64,000 bases of DNA, taken from contig JASPKZ010007283.1 in NCBI GenBank assembly GCA_030220185.1, forward strand, positions 1,201,501 through 1,265,500, in the 5' to 3' direction. Below the pieces are notes generated by a model. The model was not told where the DNA came from and did no database searches. It was given only the letters and a program-made list of their open reading frames with translations. This document shows, in pieces, positions 42,863-54,587 of this stretch. A program made the translations under genes and the position numbers. How positions within the stretch are numbered: position 1 is the stretch's first letter; each line of letters opens with the position of its first letter. The DNA comes from Diploptera punctata (taxonomy: Eukaryota; Arthropoda; Insecta; Blattodea; Blaberidae).

Positions 42863-43283
42863 TTATCATATTCGTCTTGTGTAGTATTATTTTATGAGCG
42901 TCTTGTCTTTGATGTTCGTCCTGTCATGGAGGCAGATCTCCTGTGTCCACTCTCTGGACCAACAACAATGTGCGTGATCCAAAGTTTAAAATCATATTAC
43001 GTTGTGGTAGTTCCTGTAAATGTCCCTACAAAGAAATAAAAAATATTTTAAGAGGAATGTGCTGTTTATTAAAATTTAATTTTAATAATCTCGCGTAATT
43101 AGAATCAGAAATAAGAAGATTGGGTACGTGTAACCCAAAATTCGTTTAGATCAACTTTAGGTCTGGATATCACCATGGAAAATGAAGATACCTCAGTAAA
43201 ATGTTGGAGAAGTTCGCTGGAGGTAATAGAAATTATATACAGGCTATATAAATAAATAAATATATATATATATATATATATAT
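42863..43283. other. Unassigned spacer ending in (TA)n
   Basis: No gene seen; (TA)n at 43257-43284. Confidence 0.35.
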
Positions 43284-43462
43284 ATGGCCATCATCACCAT
43301 CATCACCTTTATCATTATCATCATCACCATCATCCTTCACCGGTGTGGAAAGCAACGGGAAGCTACCACACCTACACAATTCCCTAGTAAAGCTGCAAGC
43401 ATAGCATTAAAATGCTATAATTGCAGTGAAGGACCTGCCTTCGGGCAGAATTACTATGGATG
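43284..43462 (+). repeat. SINE family 1, 3' part
   Basis: Starts in the (CAT)n segment, then ACCGGTGTGGAAAGCAACGG to TTACTATGGATGGA. A (TA)n array at 43464-43481 links it to the next copy. Confidence 0.85.
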
Positions 43463-43484
43463 GATATATATATATATATATACG

Positions 43485-43828
43485 TCCACCGCTGTGGTCT
43501 CGAGGTAGCGTGCTGCCTTGTCACGCAGCGGGCCCGGGTTCGATCCGCGGTTGGGATAGTTTTTCTGGGTGAGGTTTATATCGGGGTTTTTCCTCACCTG
43601 TAAGACAAATGTCAGGTAAACGTTAAGGCCCAAACGATCACCGAAATCATATGGCCATCGCAATCATCATCATGCTTATCATCATCATCATCACATCACC
43701 CTTCACCGGTGTGGAGAGCAACGGGAAGCTACCACGCCTACAATTCCCTAGTAAAGCTGCAAAGCATGGCATGGAAATGCTATGATTGCAGTGAAAGACC
43801 TGCCCTCGGGCAGAATTACTATGGATGG
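43485..43828 (+). repeat. tRNA-derived SINE, family 1 (full length)
   Basis: CCACCGCTGTGGTCTCGAGG to GAATTACTATGGATGGATA, followed by (TA)n at 43830-43855. Two copies in the same orientation, separated only by TA repeats. Confidence 0.88.
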
Positions 43829-43859
<31 letters not shown>

Positions 43860-43860
43860 A

Positions 43861-44492
43861 CTTACGTTAATACAGCTTAATGATAACATTTATATTTATT
43901 GATATTTCACTCAATGCTCATATTATGAAAAATTAAATTTTAAGATAAGTGTGTGCTTGGTTTAATGTAACCAGATAATAGATAGGGCGAGTTTGTGAAT
44001 GCAGAATGTGTATAGATAATTTTTCCCTGATTCAGATTTTTTCTGTTTACTGTATATCACTGTATAACTAAATTTCAGTAGAAGTTATCAAATATTTAAT
44101 ACATTTCGGGCATTATTATCTGATGTACACTAGAAGCTCAATTGTCCGTACATGTTTTCTTTCAAATATTGTATTCAATAAGTCTATTTCATTAGAAATA
44201 CAACTTAATTTTATTCCTTCAATTCTAACCCAAATATTCTTATTTTAATAGACAGTTAATGTCTAATGTAACGTTAACCTCACTGTTCTTGGTCCAAGTT
44301 TCCTTCCACTTATGTTAGTCACCTGAAATATGTTTCCCTCTATTTCTGTTTCTTACAGAATTTATCACCGTCATGTAAGTAATTTAAGGATAAAAGATAA
44401 ATAAAATGAGTTGGGGTAAGTGAATATGGTTGTACACTTACCCCAGCAATGTTGGTATACACTTCCCCATTTTTTACAAGTTTTAAAACACC
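43861..44492. other. Unassigned AT-rich stretch
   Basis: No recognised gene or repeat ends. Confidence 0.35.
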
Positions 44493-44823
44493 ATCCATCC
44501 ATCCATCCATCCATCCATCCATCCATCCATCCATAGTAATTCTGCCCGAGGGCAGGTCGTACGCTGTAATCATAGCATTTTCTTGCTATGCGTTGCAGCT
44601 TTACTAGGGAATTATAGGTGTAGTAGCTTCCAGTTGCTTTCCACACAGGTGAAGGATGATGATGATGGCCGGATGATTTTTTGGGGACCGTTGGACCCTA
44701 AGCTTCCTGACATTTGTCTTGCAGATGAGGAAAAACCCCGAAAAAAACCTCACCCAGGAGCCTGTCCCGACCGGGAATCGTACCCGAGCCCGCTGCATGA
44801 CAAGGCAGCACGCTACCTTGTAA
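44493..44823 (-). repeat. tRNA-derived SINE, family 1, with (CCAT)n tail
   Basis: Minus-strand full copy whose 3' ATGG end has expanded to about 10 units (CCAT at 44493-44533 on the plus strand). Head complement near 44780-44820. Confidence 0.88.
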
Positions 44824-45216
44824 AACACTATAAGAATATTAAACTAACATAATTATATAAACCACATTCATACTTTTCATATATTTATCTACACATTTCC
44901 GATTTGAAAAGTCCATCATTATCTCGTCAATCACAATCAGTGGACAACTTGTCAGAAATGGTATATTATCTCCCATAGAGCTGAAATAACCAGACCTATA
45001 TTGTGTGCAAATTTCAAACCATGTAATGTGGCAGTTTAGACAACAATTGTCAGTACATTGTGGTATAAGAACATAAAAATGCTGAAATAGTTTACAATTT
45101 ATCCAGATTTACACTTACTTCGTCTGAACTTATAATTTTTGGTTATATTTACTCCTTACTTCTTTCCCTAACGATTCCCCTCAATCTATTAACTGTAATT
45201 AAATTAACTATGTTAG
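44824..45216. other. Unassigned, end of intron 1
   Basis: No repeat recognised; includes the branch point and pyrimidine tract of the exon 2 acceptor. Confidence 0.4.
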
Positions 45217-45516
45217 ATATCAATTTAAAAGATGTAGCGTACAGTAACTACTTTGGTTCTGGTTTTATAGAAAGTGAAGAATACTGCATTCGAGTGAAAA
45301 GAATTCTAAAAGGAGATGTTGGCGATAGAAACCAACAAATGACTGTCAGAGTGCGAAGACGGGATAAACAAAAGAATTGTTACCGCCGTGCTATTCGTAT
45401 ACATGACACCGCCATTTTCCTGGCAGTGGGTTCGCGCGACGGAACAATGAAGCTCATTGCGGATCCTCTGCAATTGTCTCTGCGAAACCTGGACAAAGTC
45501 AACGCAGCAGTAAAAG
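45217..45516 (+). CDS. Agrin-like secreted protein, coding exon 2 (rest of NtA domain)
   Basis: Bounded by TATGTTAG on the left and GTAAGT (45517) on the right; exactly 300 nt, phase 1 to 1. Joined to exon 1 it restores GAT and an open frame through residue 171. Landmarks: EEYCIRVKRILKGDVG (Cys95), KNCYRR (Cys126), RIHDTAIFLAVGS, and LSLRNLDKV at 158-166. These parallel agrin NtA: a Cys-KVRVWRYLKG strand, a DTRIFF strand and the closing ITLRNLEEV. The four Cys could form the two disulfides expected for this fold. The ATG at 45210 is intronic, not a start. Similarity is by eye; another NTR-domain secreted protein is the main alternative. Downstream exons are outside the window. Confidence 0.68.
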
Positions 45517-45699
45517 GTAAGTGTGATTTTGCTACAAAAACAAACACATAATGTAAGCAATGACAACTATGTCCTAAGAGGTAGAACGCATTGAGTTACT
45601 TACTAGTGAAGGCGTGCCAATATGGAGAAGAGGGGAAGAGAAGCGCATTTTCCCGCTTTCCACATTAAGTAACTCTTGAGATGATCCGAAACAGTTTAC

Positions 45700-46330
45700 C
45701 ACATTGATGATGTAGAAGAAGATTTCCAGGCCGTGGTCTTAAGGTTTGAATATCCTCGACATTTTGCCAGAGACTGCGTCCGGCATCCTCAATGGTTGTC
45801 TTGAGACTCTTTTTTAGTTGGTGATCCTATGGCACTGACGATCGATCTTAAAGGTGCATTTTCCTTATGAATTTAAGGCTGTCCGTATAGTCTGGGTGGC
45901 TGGGTTACTTTCTTCTAAAGTCCTTTCTTCACGTCGTCAGGAAGCGAGGAGACCTTTATTAATTTGTTAGTTTCTACGGAGTATCCGTTTTTTGGATGTT
46001 CCAGCGCAGCTTACGGTAGTTTCCAGGATGCAGTTAACTAGGGGATTTTCTGGTTATATTCGGCTGTTGTCGATAATACACTGCGAGCGATCTTCATTTG
46101 TTCTGCCGGTCCCAGAATAATAATCGTTTCATCCAGTTTTTAAGGTTTTTATAGCCTTCATTTCTTCGCTGGCGAGATTGCGTTTAGGTTTGGGAGCTTT
46201 CCTTAGAATTCAGGAAACTTTGTTGCAGATAGTTTCTCCTTCAAGATCATCATACTAACTCCGTCCGTGATAAGCTAAAGTCGATAGATTACTACATTGT
46301 TTTGAGCTAAATAATTTTTGACAACCTGTA
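45700..46330 (-). mobile_element. Penelope-like RT relic
   Basis: Minus-strand frames give AEYNQKIP, then NKLIKVSSLPDDVKKGL, RLYGQP, IHKENAPLRSIVSAIGSPT. This is the conserved opening of Penelope reverse transcriptase (xRLYGLPKIHK...PLRPIVS). It then jumps to a decayed hammerhead-like stretch (TTGAGGATGCCGG, GCAAAATGTC) near 45740-45800. Many stops. It lies about 190 bp after exon 2. Confidence 0.65.
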
Positions 46331-46514
46331 ACCTTTTATAAATGTGTTTTGAAAGTACGACAAAATGCGAAATTCCTTGAAAGTGCAAAAAAAAATCCAA
46401 TTTAAATGTAAAATCGATTGTTTTATAAACCATTAGTATATTGGCATATAGCGTATAGGAAAATTATAATATATAATTATTAAATTTTATATATCTTCTA
46501 TACAGCCACATCTA

Positions 46515-46990
46515 TTGTTAAAATTATTAAAACATTGTTGACCTTTCGGGACTAGCCCCATCCTCCGTACAAGATTATTCGATACTCTCTAGCTACTGAA
46601 GGCTTTGTAATGATGTTGTAGGTAACGCTGTGCATACAGGGTGCATTCTCATTTAAAATCAAACTGCTGTCATCTTTCTTTAAAATATCTAACTCCTCCA
46701 GTGTGTTTATCTTAGCTGGATTCCATTTTCTGTGTTATATTATAACGGTGTTGGATATAAAATGCATATGATGTCCTTCCTTTTTTATATGCGTAAAAGG
46801 TACATACTTTTATATTATAATTTATATGCTCAACGGAATTTTACCAAGACATGTATTAGCATTGGCTGTTATATACAGTCTATATTCTAGAAACTTCAAG
46901 GGTAATAAATATATAGATTCCCTGCAAATTGTCTTGACTCTTCAGCACAAAATACAGTTAATAGTGAGTGGTGAACATATTTTTAACAAC
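46515..46990 (-). mobile_element. Penelope-like C-terminal relic
   Basis: The minus strand reads INTLEELDILKKDDSSLILN then ENAPCMHSVTYN, matching the LINENEP region at 2900 and 12150. A GGGGCTAGTCCC hairpin then GAAAGGTC (46540-46560) is a decayed hammerhead-like segment. Confidence 0.6.
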
Positions 46991-47258
46991 TCAACTCATA
47001 CAAATTAAGAATTTCTTTGAGACTATTGGTTTCAGACGACTTTTCGACCCCCATCAGTCATGTCATACTACCCCTCGTTCTCATAAGGGAGAGCGGCCAC
47101 GAGAGTCTCATCTCCCGCTAACAAGAGCTTGAGAATGAGAAGTCCCGGGATTCTAATAGTAAGTACGAAGAATGAAGTTTGTGCCACACAAGACATGTTA
47201 ACTGTATAATCCGTGTGTTTCTCAATAGCCAATGGAATTCCTTCTTTTTCAAATGAAC

Positions 47259-47298
<40 letters not shown>

Positions 47299-47544
47299 TT
47301 CTGAAACATAAATACATAATGCATTTAAAGGCAACAAAAGTGAATACACATATGCCGAACTTGCATATTTGAAAGTTTACTCTTTTATAGTGAAACGTTA
47401 TGGTACACTAAACATCTAAACTGAAGTTTGATAAACTATAATAATAGATCTGTCAATTTATCATATTTTTAAAAATAAGCTTTTTGTTTGAAATAAATGG
47501 ATTATAATTGCTTGAAAATTAGTACGTTAGTATTTACGTTTTTC
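46991..47544. other. Unassigned stretch with (ATT)n
   Basis: An (ATT)n array at 47257-47297 is probably a LINE tail. Translated poly-Asn and poly-Ile frames are artefacts of it. Confidence 0.4.
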
Positions 47545-48235
47545 TCATCATCATCATCATCATCATCGTCAAACTACATTCACGAATTTAGGCGATTTGT
47601 TGACCTGTTTCGGCCTCAAGATTAACACCATCAAGAAGTCTTTTGAGCGGTCTTCTACTTCCTGCAGGTTGATATTTTAACATTTGTTTGGGTAACCTGT
47701 GATCTTCCATTCGATGAACATGATGCTTCCATCTGACTTATAATCAGAAATTTTGTTTTCTAAAGGTTCCATGTGCAATTGTTCTAAGATATCTTAATTT
47801 TGTTTGATCTAGTAGTGTGTATCCAGCAGTCCTCCGAAGGTATCTCATTTCAGCAGATCTAAGTCTCTGTATATCCATCTGTTTCAACGTCCATACTTCG
47901 CTACCATACAAAGAGTTGGAAGAGTCAGTGTTTTATACATTTTTAGTCTTGAATGTTTTGGACTAACTGTGGCTTGTAGATAGAATTTATTAATCCTAAA
48001 ATTCTTTAAAAAATTTAGATATTTTTGTATTTACATACTTTTCTCCTTCATACGATATATTGCATTCTAGATATGTAAAATTATTCACCTGCTCCAAAAT
48101 GTTATTTTCAAGTACAATTTTACTTCTGACAGGATCTACGCCTAGAAATGCCGTAATTTTCGTTTTCTCTGTAGATATCTTCAATCTTTTTCTAAACAGC
48201 GTAAATTCATTTAATGTATAATTAACCATTTTAAT
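47545..48235 (-). mobile_element. LINE 3' part with (GAT)n tail
   Basis: The minus strand reads RKRLKISTEKTKITAFLGVD, ILEQVNNFTYLECNISYEGE, then YGSEVWTLKQMDIQRLRSAE, MRYLRRTAGYTLLDQTK and HVHRMEDHRLPKQML, with (GATGAT)n at 47547-47569. Frameshift near 47990. Confidence 0.8.
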
Positions 48236-48594
48236 CATTTTATATAAATAAATAATAAGTTATTCCGTAATAACCAGCTGTTCTCTCAGATATTTCTGTT
48301 TATTGCTAGATGAAAAGAAACCTCATAAGTTATAACTTTCTTAAACATTTAGCATGGGAATACATAATGTAAATTATAAACACATATTTAGTGCTGTCGA
48401 AGCACATTTTATTTACAGTCCTAAGTACATATTTTATTTTATTTCACAAGTAATATACAGGCTCCTATTCAAAGTCCAATGCATGTAGAATGCAGGTACC
48501 TTCAGATAATTTATTTAATTTATTCTCTTTAGCTTTCGAATTCATTGTATATATTACCTTCATGATCGCCAGCAATGTAGTGACCTAGTCTCAA
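48236..48594. other. Unassigned AT-rich spacer
   Basis: No feature recognised. Confidence 0.3.
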
Positions 48595-49598
48595 TTTCCT
48601 AATAGTCGACGAAACATGGACTTAATATTAATGCTGACAAGACACAATGCATAATTATAGGACATCGACGAATCCAAAGCATTAAAAATTACGAAAATAT
48701 CCCTACGACATCCTCTAGAGCTCAGTAGTAAAATATCTGGATATCTACATCGACCTACACCTAGACTGGAAAATCCAGGTGAATAATACCTGCAAGAAAG
48801 TGTACTCAATTCTTCACTCCCTAAATAGGTTTAAAAACTTCTTTCCCACGAAATTAAAAGAAATACTTGTACAGACTCTTATAATGCCACACTTCGATTA
48901 CTGCGACATATTACTGACTAATCTGATAACTGATCTATCTGACAGACTACAGAGTGCTCATAATGAGTGCATTCGATTTGTATTCATTCTCCGTCGTTAT
49001 GACCTTCATTTCCGGCCTTATCATGGCTACGTCTAAATGACAGAAGAAATTTTCACTCACATGCTTTACTATTCTAAACCCCGCACACATATTTACCAAG
49101 TTATTTATCGACTCCTTTTCAAAATTTATCGGCTGAACACAATTTAGGAACAAGATCACAAGACTCTTCTTTACTTTTGATACCGCAGAACAGGACATGT
49201 CTATACTCTGAATCTTATACAATATCTATGATTAGAGCATGGAACTCACTTCCCAGTCATGTCATGGACTGTCAATCACTATCATTATTTAAATCCAAAT
49301 TAACTGATATCTTCAGTTCGACACAATGGAAACATTAAATGCATAACTATATTCTGCATTTTGTAAATATCCATCTAGAAAGCTTTACTTACTTAATTGT
49401 ATATTAGCCTATATTATTTTAATTTTATTATATTCCATGTTTTATTAGTATTAGCTGGTATTAGATCACATCACCATTTTCTTTTGTTTAGTCTGTATTT
49501 TAATAACTTTTAAAATTGAAATAAGTATGTAATTTTAATATTCACTGTTTGAGTGGAGGAGAGGCCTTATGGCCTTAGCTCTGCCAGCTAAAATAAAG

Positions 49599-49655
<57 letters not shown>

Positions 49656-49685
49656 CATTATTACTATTATTATTATTATCTTTCT
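48595..49685 (+). mobile_element. CR1/L2-like LINE, longest copy of the (ATT)n family
   Basis: NADKTQCIIIG (48630-48665), KYLDIYIDLHLDWKIQVNNT, then VQTLIMPHFDYCDILLTNL, NECIRFVFILRRYDL. The C-terminal block YLPSYLSTPFQNLSAEHNLG follows. The 3' end has GCCTTATGGCCTTAGCTCTG and (ATT)n at 49599-49677. RT palm is truncated; at least three frameshifts. Confidence 0.82.
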
Positions 49686-49689
49686 TATG

Positions 49690-50811
49690 AAGACTGTTCA
49701 TTGCTTAGGGGAAATCTGATCCGACGGGACTTCCGGTCGCTCTCGCTTTCATTCCACTCCCATGCTAAGTGCTTCAGTAGAAGCAACGAGATTGGGAAGA
49801 TCGGGGAGAGAGATTGGAGCGGGAGAGAATGTGGGCTTGACCGGATCTATTGGCAATACAATAATTGGAATGAGGCGTGGAGTGATGAATGAAGAATTAC
49901 AACTCCGATTTAATTGTCGGTAAAAGTTTCAAAGTCAAGGCACTGCATCTCCCACTACTCACACGAACACTCACCCTCAACTCCATGAAGCAGCGCAGAC
50001 GTACTCGTATGTCAAATCAATTCTGCAAGCTGACCGGCTTATCACATGACTGTCACGTGAGGAGTTATGTTATAAGTAGGGAAAGGATTTGGAGGTGTGA
50101 CACCTTTTCAAAAATACAGCTGTTTTCATACCAATAGTCCAATATATGTATATGGAGGGATGAAATGAAGCGATATAACACAATTTGTTGTATAATTTGC
50201 ACCTTTTCATGAGATTACTTAATTTCGCCCTATTTCCCCTCCTTTGTATGTTTCAGCACCTTTTCCTCCGCGTTTTTAAATGATAGGACAGAAAATTGTA
50301 TATTTTGTTCATCTTGAACAGCTTTTTAAAATCTCAATCAGAAGTGAACAATATTAAATATATATTAGAATATAATTTATGTAATTTATTTCTCAGCAAC
50401 AATGGCCAATCTGCAGCTGTGAAGTCAAATTTAAATTTAAACAGTGTTGCTGCAACAGTTTAAAGTAAGTTCAGTTAGTAATGACAATAATTTAACAGTT
50501 TTCTATCTACCTACTTGTTGTTGGCTGTGTTTTACTAGTCCGAACCAAAACGTATTTTTATTAGTGTTACAATTAGATTTTCACAGCAATATCATGGCGA
50601 ATGTTAAGAAGGATAAGTTGTATGCACTTTCAGAATTCAAAACGCAATTTATCGAAACTGATTGCATCATTCTTCGTTATTCGATCTGCGAAGTAAATAT
50701 TGCAATGAACTAAATAACTATGAATTACCTCTTATGGACTCTATAAAGAAGAGCAATTTGGCGCAAAATCATATGCATATTATATAAACTAAGTTCATGT
50801 AACTAGCAATA
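49690..50811. other. Unassigned stretch
   Basis: GC-richer at 49700-50000 but without a recognised gene. A frame at 50596-50713 (MANVKKDKLYALSEFKTQFI) weakly recalls the zinc-finger start of hAT/BED-type proteins, with key Cys missing. I do not call a gene. Confidence 0.25.
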
Positions 50812-51775
50812 CCAACGGGGGTACTTTATGCCCACCTTCTGTCATTTTAATTATGATGTCTTTTAATTACTTCACTACAAGCATGAAATTAATAGTTATT
50901 GTCAATCATTGTATCTAGTATCGAAATGCGTAACTGTTCGTAAGTTTTCATTGTTGGACATTTTATGAAACACTGATCTGTTATAATGGTCATAAAGTAC
51001 CCCCCGTTAGCAGTTCGTGTCATGGACAAAATGTCTTGAAATTATTTCCTAACTTCTTCAACAATCTTTTTATACCTCTAATTTTGTTTATACCAACAAT
51101 GGAGTTGGTTTATATAATCTATTGTTTCATTATTGATTGGTCTGACAGTTTGTTCTCTTATATAACACTTGTTTTTTACTTATTCAGTATTCAGTCTGTC
51201 TGTTGTGCTGTTGAAGTAATTTACACATGTGAGTAACATAATTATTTCAAAATGTCTCGACGTCCTTTAACAGAAAAATAAATTATGGATTTACTTGATA
51301 ATGAAATAGTTTGAGATTTTGAATTTGATGATAGTGATGAGGAAGTGAGTGAAACAGAAGATGAAAATATTGTGCGTGATCAAGTTTACGAAGTAATTTT
51401 ATTGCCTTCTGATGATGACGATGAGGATCATAACAATAGTGTATTTGAAGATAACGTCAGTGCCAGATATGTTACAGCTAGTGGAAAAATTTTCTCATCA
51501 CTACCTTCTCGGCCTACAAACGTATAGCACAAAATGTTGTGAAAGAACGGGAAGGACTATGAAATGAAGGTAAAGTGAAAACCATTAGAGAATCATTTTA
51601 AAAACTCTTTACAGCGGAAGTTATAAGCAACATCATAAAACACACCAATGAAGAAGCATCAAGAATAAATATACTAGCAACAAATATATGTAACTTTACA
51701 GCTTCTTATCTATATAGGACTAGAAGGTGACAGTCGCACCTGTATTTCAGATCTCTGGTCTAATATTTCTGACAG

Positions 51776-51807
<32 letters not shown>

Positions 51808-52459
51808 CCACTATGAGTATGAACAGGTTTCTGCAACTAACTAAAATAATTAGATTTGATGATAGAGACACCCGAAATGAACGCAGGGAACAAGAGCAAT
51901 TTGCACCAATATGACAGGTGTTTGAAAAAATGAACCACGATTTGCTAACACGTTCTTCTGCTGGGATTTATACAGTAGTTGATGAAATTCTATCATTATT
52001 CCGTGGAAGGTGTCAATTCAAGGTGTAAGTGTAAGAAAGGAAAAACACAACACAATTAGTAAAACAATAATTTGTGGTACTTTTCACAAGTATATTGTGG
52101 GAGGCATAGAAACAATGAGTGATGTGTTCAAAATGTGAACAGAGGTCCGAGGAGAGTGATGAGTGACACTTTCGTACTCAGGGATTAGATTTGGGTATTG
52201 TCCTGAAATTATTGTTTCTACAAATATCAATACTTAATTTGCACAAAAGCTCTACTTAAATTAAAACACAGACTACTATATCAGCCTAAATATGTAATGT
52301 GAATAATGAAAACAAAATTTAAAACTAAGTTAAATATTACATTAATAAGCATAACATTCTGTAGTATTTAATATTAAAACAGCTATGTTAAAATGTGTTA
52401 AAAATTACTCCTATAAATTGTTTAAAGTGATGGTCATAAAGTACCCCTCCCCCGTTGGT
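50812..52459 (+). mobile_element. piggyBac-like transposon relic
   Basis: Inverted ends CCAACGGGGGTACTTTATG (50812) and its complement at 52431-52459, plus a third, internal inverted copy at 50987-51011. Coding traces: acidic N-terminus FEFDDSDEEVSETEDENIV (51319-51375), then MNRFLQLTKIIRFDDRDTRN (51815-51875) and VVDEILSLFRGRCQFK (51975-52023), the piggyBac catalytic region. Stops, a (TA)n array (51779-51805) and loss of the C-terminus show inactivity. No TTAA flank is visible. Confidence 0.72.
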
Positions 52460-52639
52460 AGTATAAGTTCTGTAAAATGGGTTGGCATTGCTAGAGTTAA
52501 ACCTTTATTCATTGTTTCAGCAGAAAATTTTTTGCACTTTTTTGTACGTATTATCAGAACCATTTATCCCCCTTTAACGACCAAAATTTGCACCTTGAAA
52601 TCCTTTCCCTAGTTAAAAGGAATGGAAGAAAACCAGCGG

Positions 52640-52945
52640 AGAATACAAGACCACTCATACGTCCTTGAAATCTCTGGGGGAAAATAAATCACTATAATGT
52701 AACAGATAGAATCACAGCACAAAACATGAGGAATTGAATGTAACGCCTACAATAGATTGGATCCATCAGTATCAACAACATGTGGCTCGTGTGTCCAGAT
52801 CCAGAATATATAAGGCAACTTTAAATGGCCAAATACATGGTAGAAGATGGTTGAGACAGTTGAGGAAAAAATGGTTGGAAAATTTTGTAATAGTCCTTTG
52901 CGAACTGCGGCATGAAAATAAAAAAAATACTTAATACTTCATACT
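52640..52945 (+). mobile_element. LINE 3' fragment
   Basis: PTIDWIHQYQQHVARVSRSR and GRRWLRQLRKKWLENF (52741-52890) follow the usual LINE tail order. Confidence 0.55.
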
Positions 52946-52949
52946 TAAT

Positions 52950-54265
52950 ACAGGCTTTCCACTTTACAGCAGTTTGCCTTTGATTCCTGCTTTCCAGAGA
53001 TTCCTATCTTCCTATTGTCCATCTTCCATACCCCTCTTTATCATGGCATCATATATTCCCTCATACCATGCTCTTCTACTTCTTCCCCTTCTCCTTCTGC
53101 CTGGTACCATCCAATCCAACACCTGTTTAGGCCACTGGTCTTCCGGCATCCGTTGTACATGTCTATACCATTGCAGAGCTCTCTTTGTTATCCTATCGAT
53201 AACAGTTTCTTGTGCATCCATTTCTTGTCTGATATATGTATTTCGAATATGTTGTAGCCTGGATATTCTCATACTTCTCCGTAATCCATCCATTTTTGTC
53301 GCCAAGATTCTTTTCTGCATCCTTTCATTTATTGTCCAGCTTTCTGATCCATATGTAAGCATACTTTCTATTATTGTCTGTATAATCTCTTTTTTTGTTT
53401 TTCTGGTCAAATTTCTATTCCATAAAAGACCATTCAGGGATCTAATCGCCTTCCTTGCACAATTTACTCTGTTAATAATATCTTTTTCACAAGTACCAGA
53501 TTTATCTATTATAGTTCCAAGATATTTAAATTCTTCAACACGTTTAATTATCATATTATTTATTTGTAGGTCTTCTGAATTTGCTCCAGTTATCATATGT
53601 TCTGTTTTAATATAATTTATCTTCAGTCCACCTACCTCAAATGCATCTACCAACTTTCTAATCATACATTCTACATCTTCTTTATCTTGTCCTATTATAA
53701 TCATGTCATCAGCGAATAATAAATTGTGCAGTAAATGGCCATTAATGTTGATTCCCATTCCCCTACATAACTTATTCCATTTCATTAATACATCTTCTAA
53801 ATATATCTTGAGCAATGTTGGTGACATCCCGCATCCTTGTCTTAATCCTTTTGTTATATCAAATTCTGAGAATATTCTATTTCCAACCTTAATACTTGCT
53901 TTACAATCATACATTCTTTTTATAAAATGTATGAGAGATTTAGGTATTCCAAACTTCTCCATTGCTACCAAAAGCTTGTTGGTGGGTACAAAGTCATATG
54001 CCTTTTCCAGGTCTATAAATGCCATATGAACTTATTTTCCTTTAGCCAACATCTTTTCCGTAATCTGCCTGATCATAAATATATTATCAAGGCACGATTT
54101 ACCTGCTGTGAAACCTGTTTGTTCTTCTGATATTCTATTTTGCATTAGTTCCTCCAATCTGATTTTAATAATTGTACTTAACGTTCTACTAATTGCTGCC
54201 ATAACACTGATGCCTCTATAGTTTGATGGATCTCTTTTATTCCCTTTATTTTTGTATATTGCCCC
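52950..54265 (-). mobile_element. LINE reverse transcriptase, long nearly open copy
   Basis: The minus strand from 54264: KGNKRDPSNYRGISVMAAIS, EEQTGFTAGKSCLDNIFMIR, one stop near 54027, then a 337-residue frame MAFIDLEKAYDFVPTNKL, KGLRQGCGMSPTLL, LLFADDMIII (catalytic Asp pair) and EEFKYLGTIIDKSG. The C-terminus follows (YGSESWTINERMQKRILATK; RALQWYRHVQRMPEDQW; GRRRRGRSRRAW). RT domain blocks 1-7 are in order. It lacks the endonuclease (5' truncation at 54265). Only one stop in about 1.3 kb, so it is fairly young. Confidence 0.85.
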
Positions 54266-54274
54266 TCAAAATCC

Positions 54275-54480
54275 AACCTCAGTGGTCCACGTCCCGAGGG
54301 GTGGGCAACGGGAAGTACGGAATAGCCTATTGGGGTGATGTACGGTGGGGACTAGTTTCCCCGTGACCGCTACGGTAGCCGAGAAGGCCCAATAGGAATC
54401 CCGAAAATCGGCAAATGAGGCTCTGGTTAGGTCCTCCAAATGCGAGGGTTGGCGAAGGGCTGACAACCCGTTCCATAAAA
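54275..54480 (+). mobile_element. Possible LINE leader fragment
   Basis: GGCTCTGGTTAGGTCCTCC and GGGCTGACAACCCGTTCC resemble a LINE 5' leader with no ORF; weak. Confidence 0.3.
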
Positions 54481-54587
54481 AATAATTGTTACGTTTCCTG
54501 CAAAGAGAGATAAATACTTGATATCATAACAGAAATGAAAAAATGCATATAAAAAATATTTGAGTTCCAAGAAAGATGAAGATTATC

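Larger units (their letters stand above)
26637..45216 (+). other. Intron 1 of the agrin-like gene (about 18.6 kb)
   Basis: It starts GTGAGTT and ends TATGTTAG, with CCCTAAC and a pyrimidine-rich run (CTCCTTACTTCTTTCCC) at about 45148-45170 upstream of the acceptor. Phase 1 at both sides makes codon GAT across the junction. The interior is almost wholly retroelement, SINE and Helitron sequence, listed separately. No additional coding exon was recognised inside. Confidence 0.6.

Noticed and set aside
45210..45551. ORF starting at ATG 45210 as a separate gene
   Set aside because: The ATG is intronic: TTAG at 45213-45216 is the acceptor, and the phase matches exon 1. Translation past 45516 is intron.
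47068..47349. Poly-Asn/poly-Ile frames (also at 61366 and 49569)
   Set aside because: Products of (ATT)n or (TTA)n arrays.
50596..50713. BED zinc-finger protein
   Set aside because: Only a faint resemblance; first Cys of the pair is missing and the frame stops after 39 codons.
52974..53615. 213-codon plus-strand ORF
   Set aside because: Antisense shadow of the LINE RT on the minus strand.
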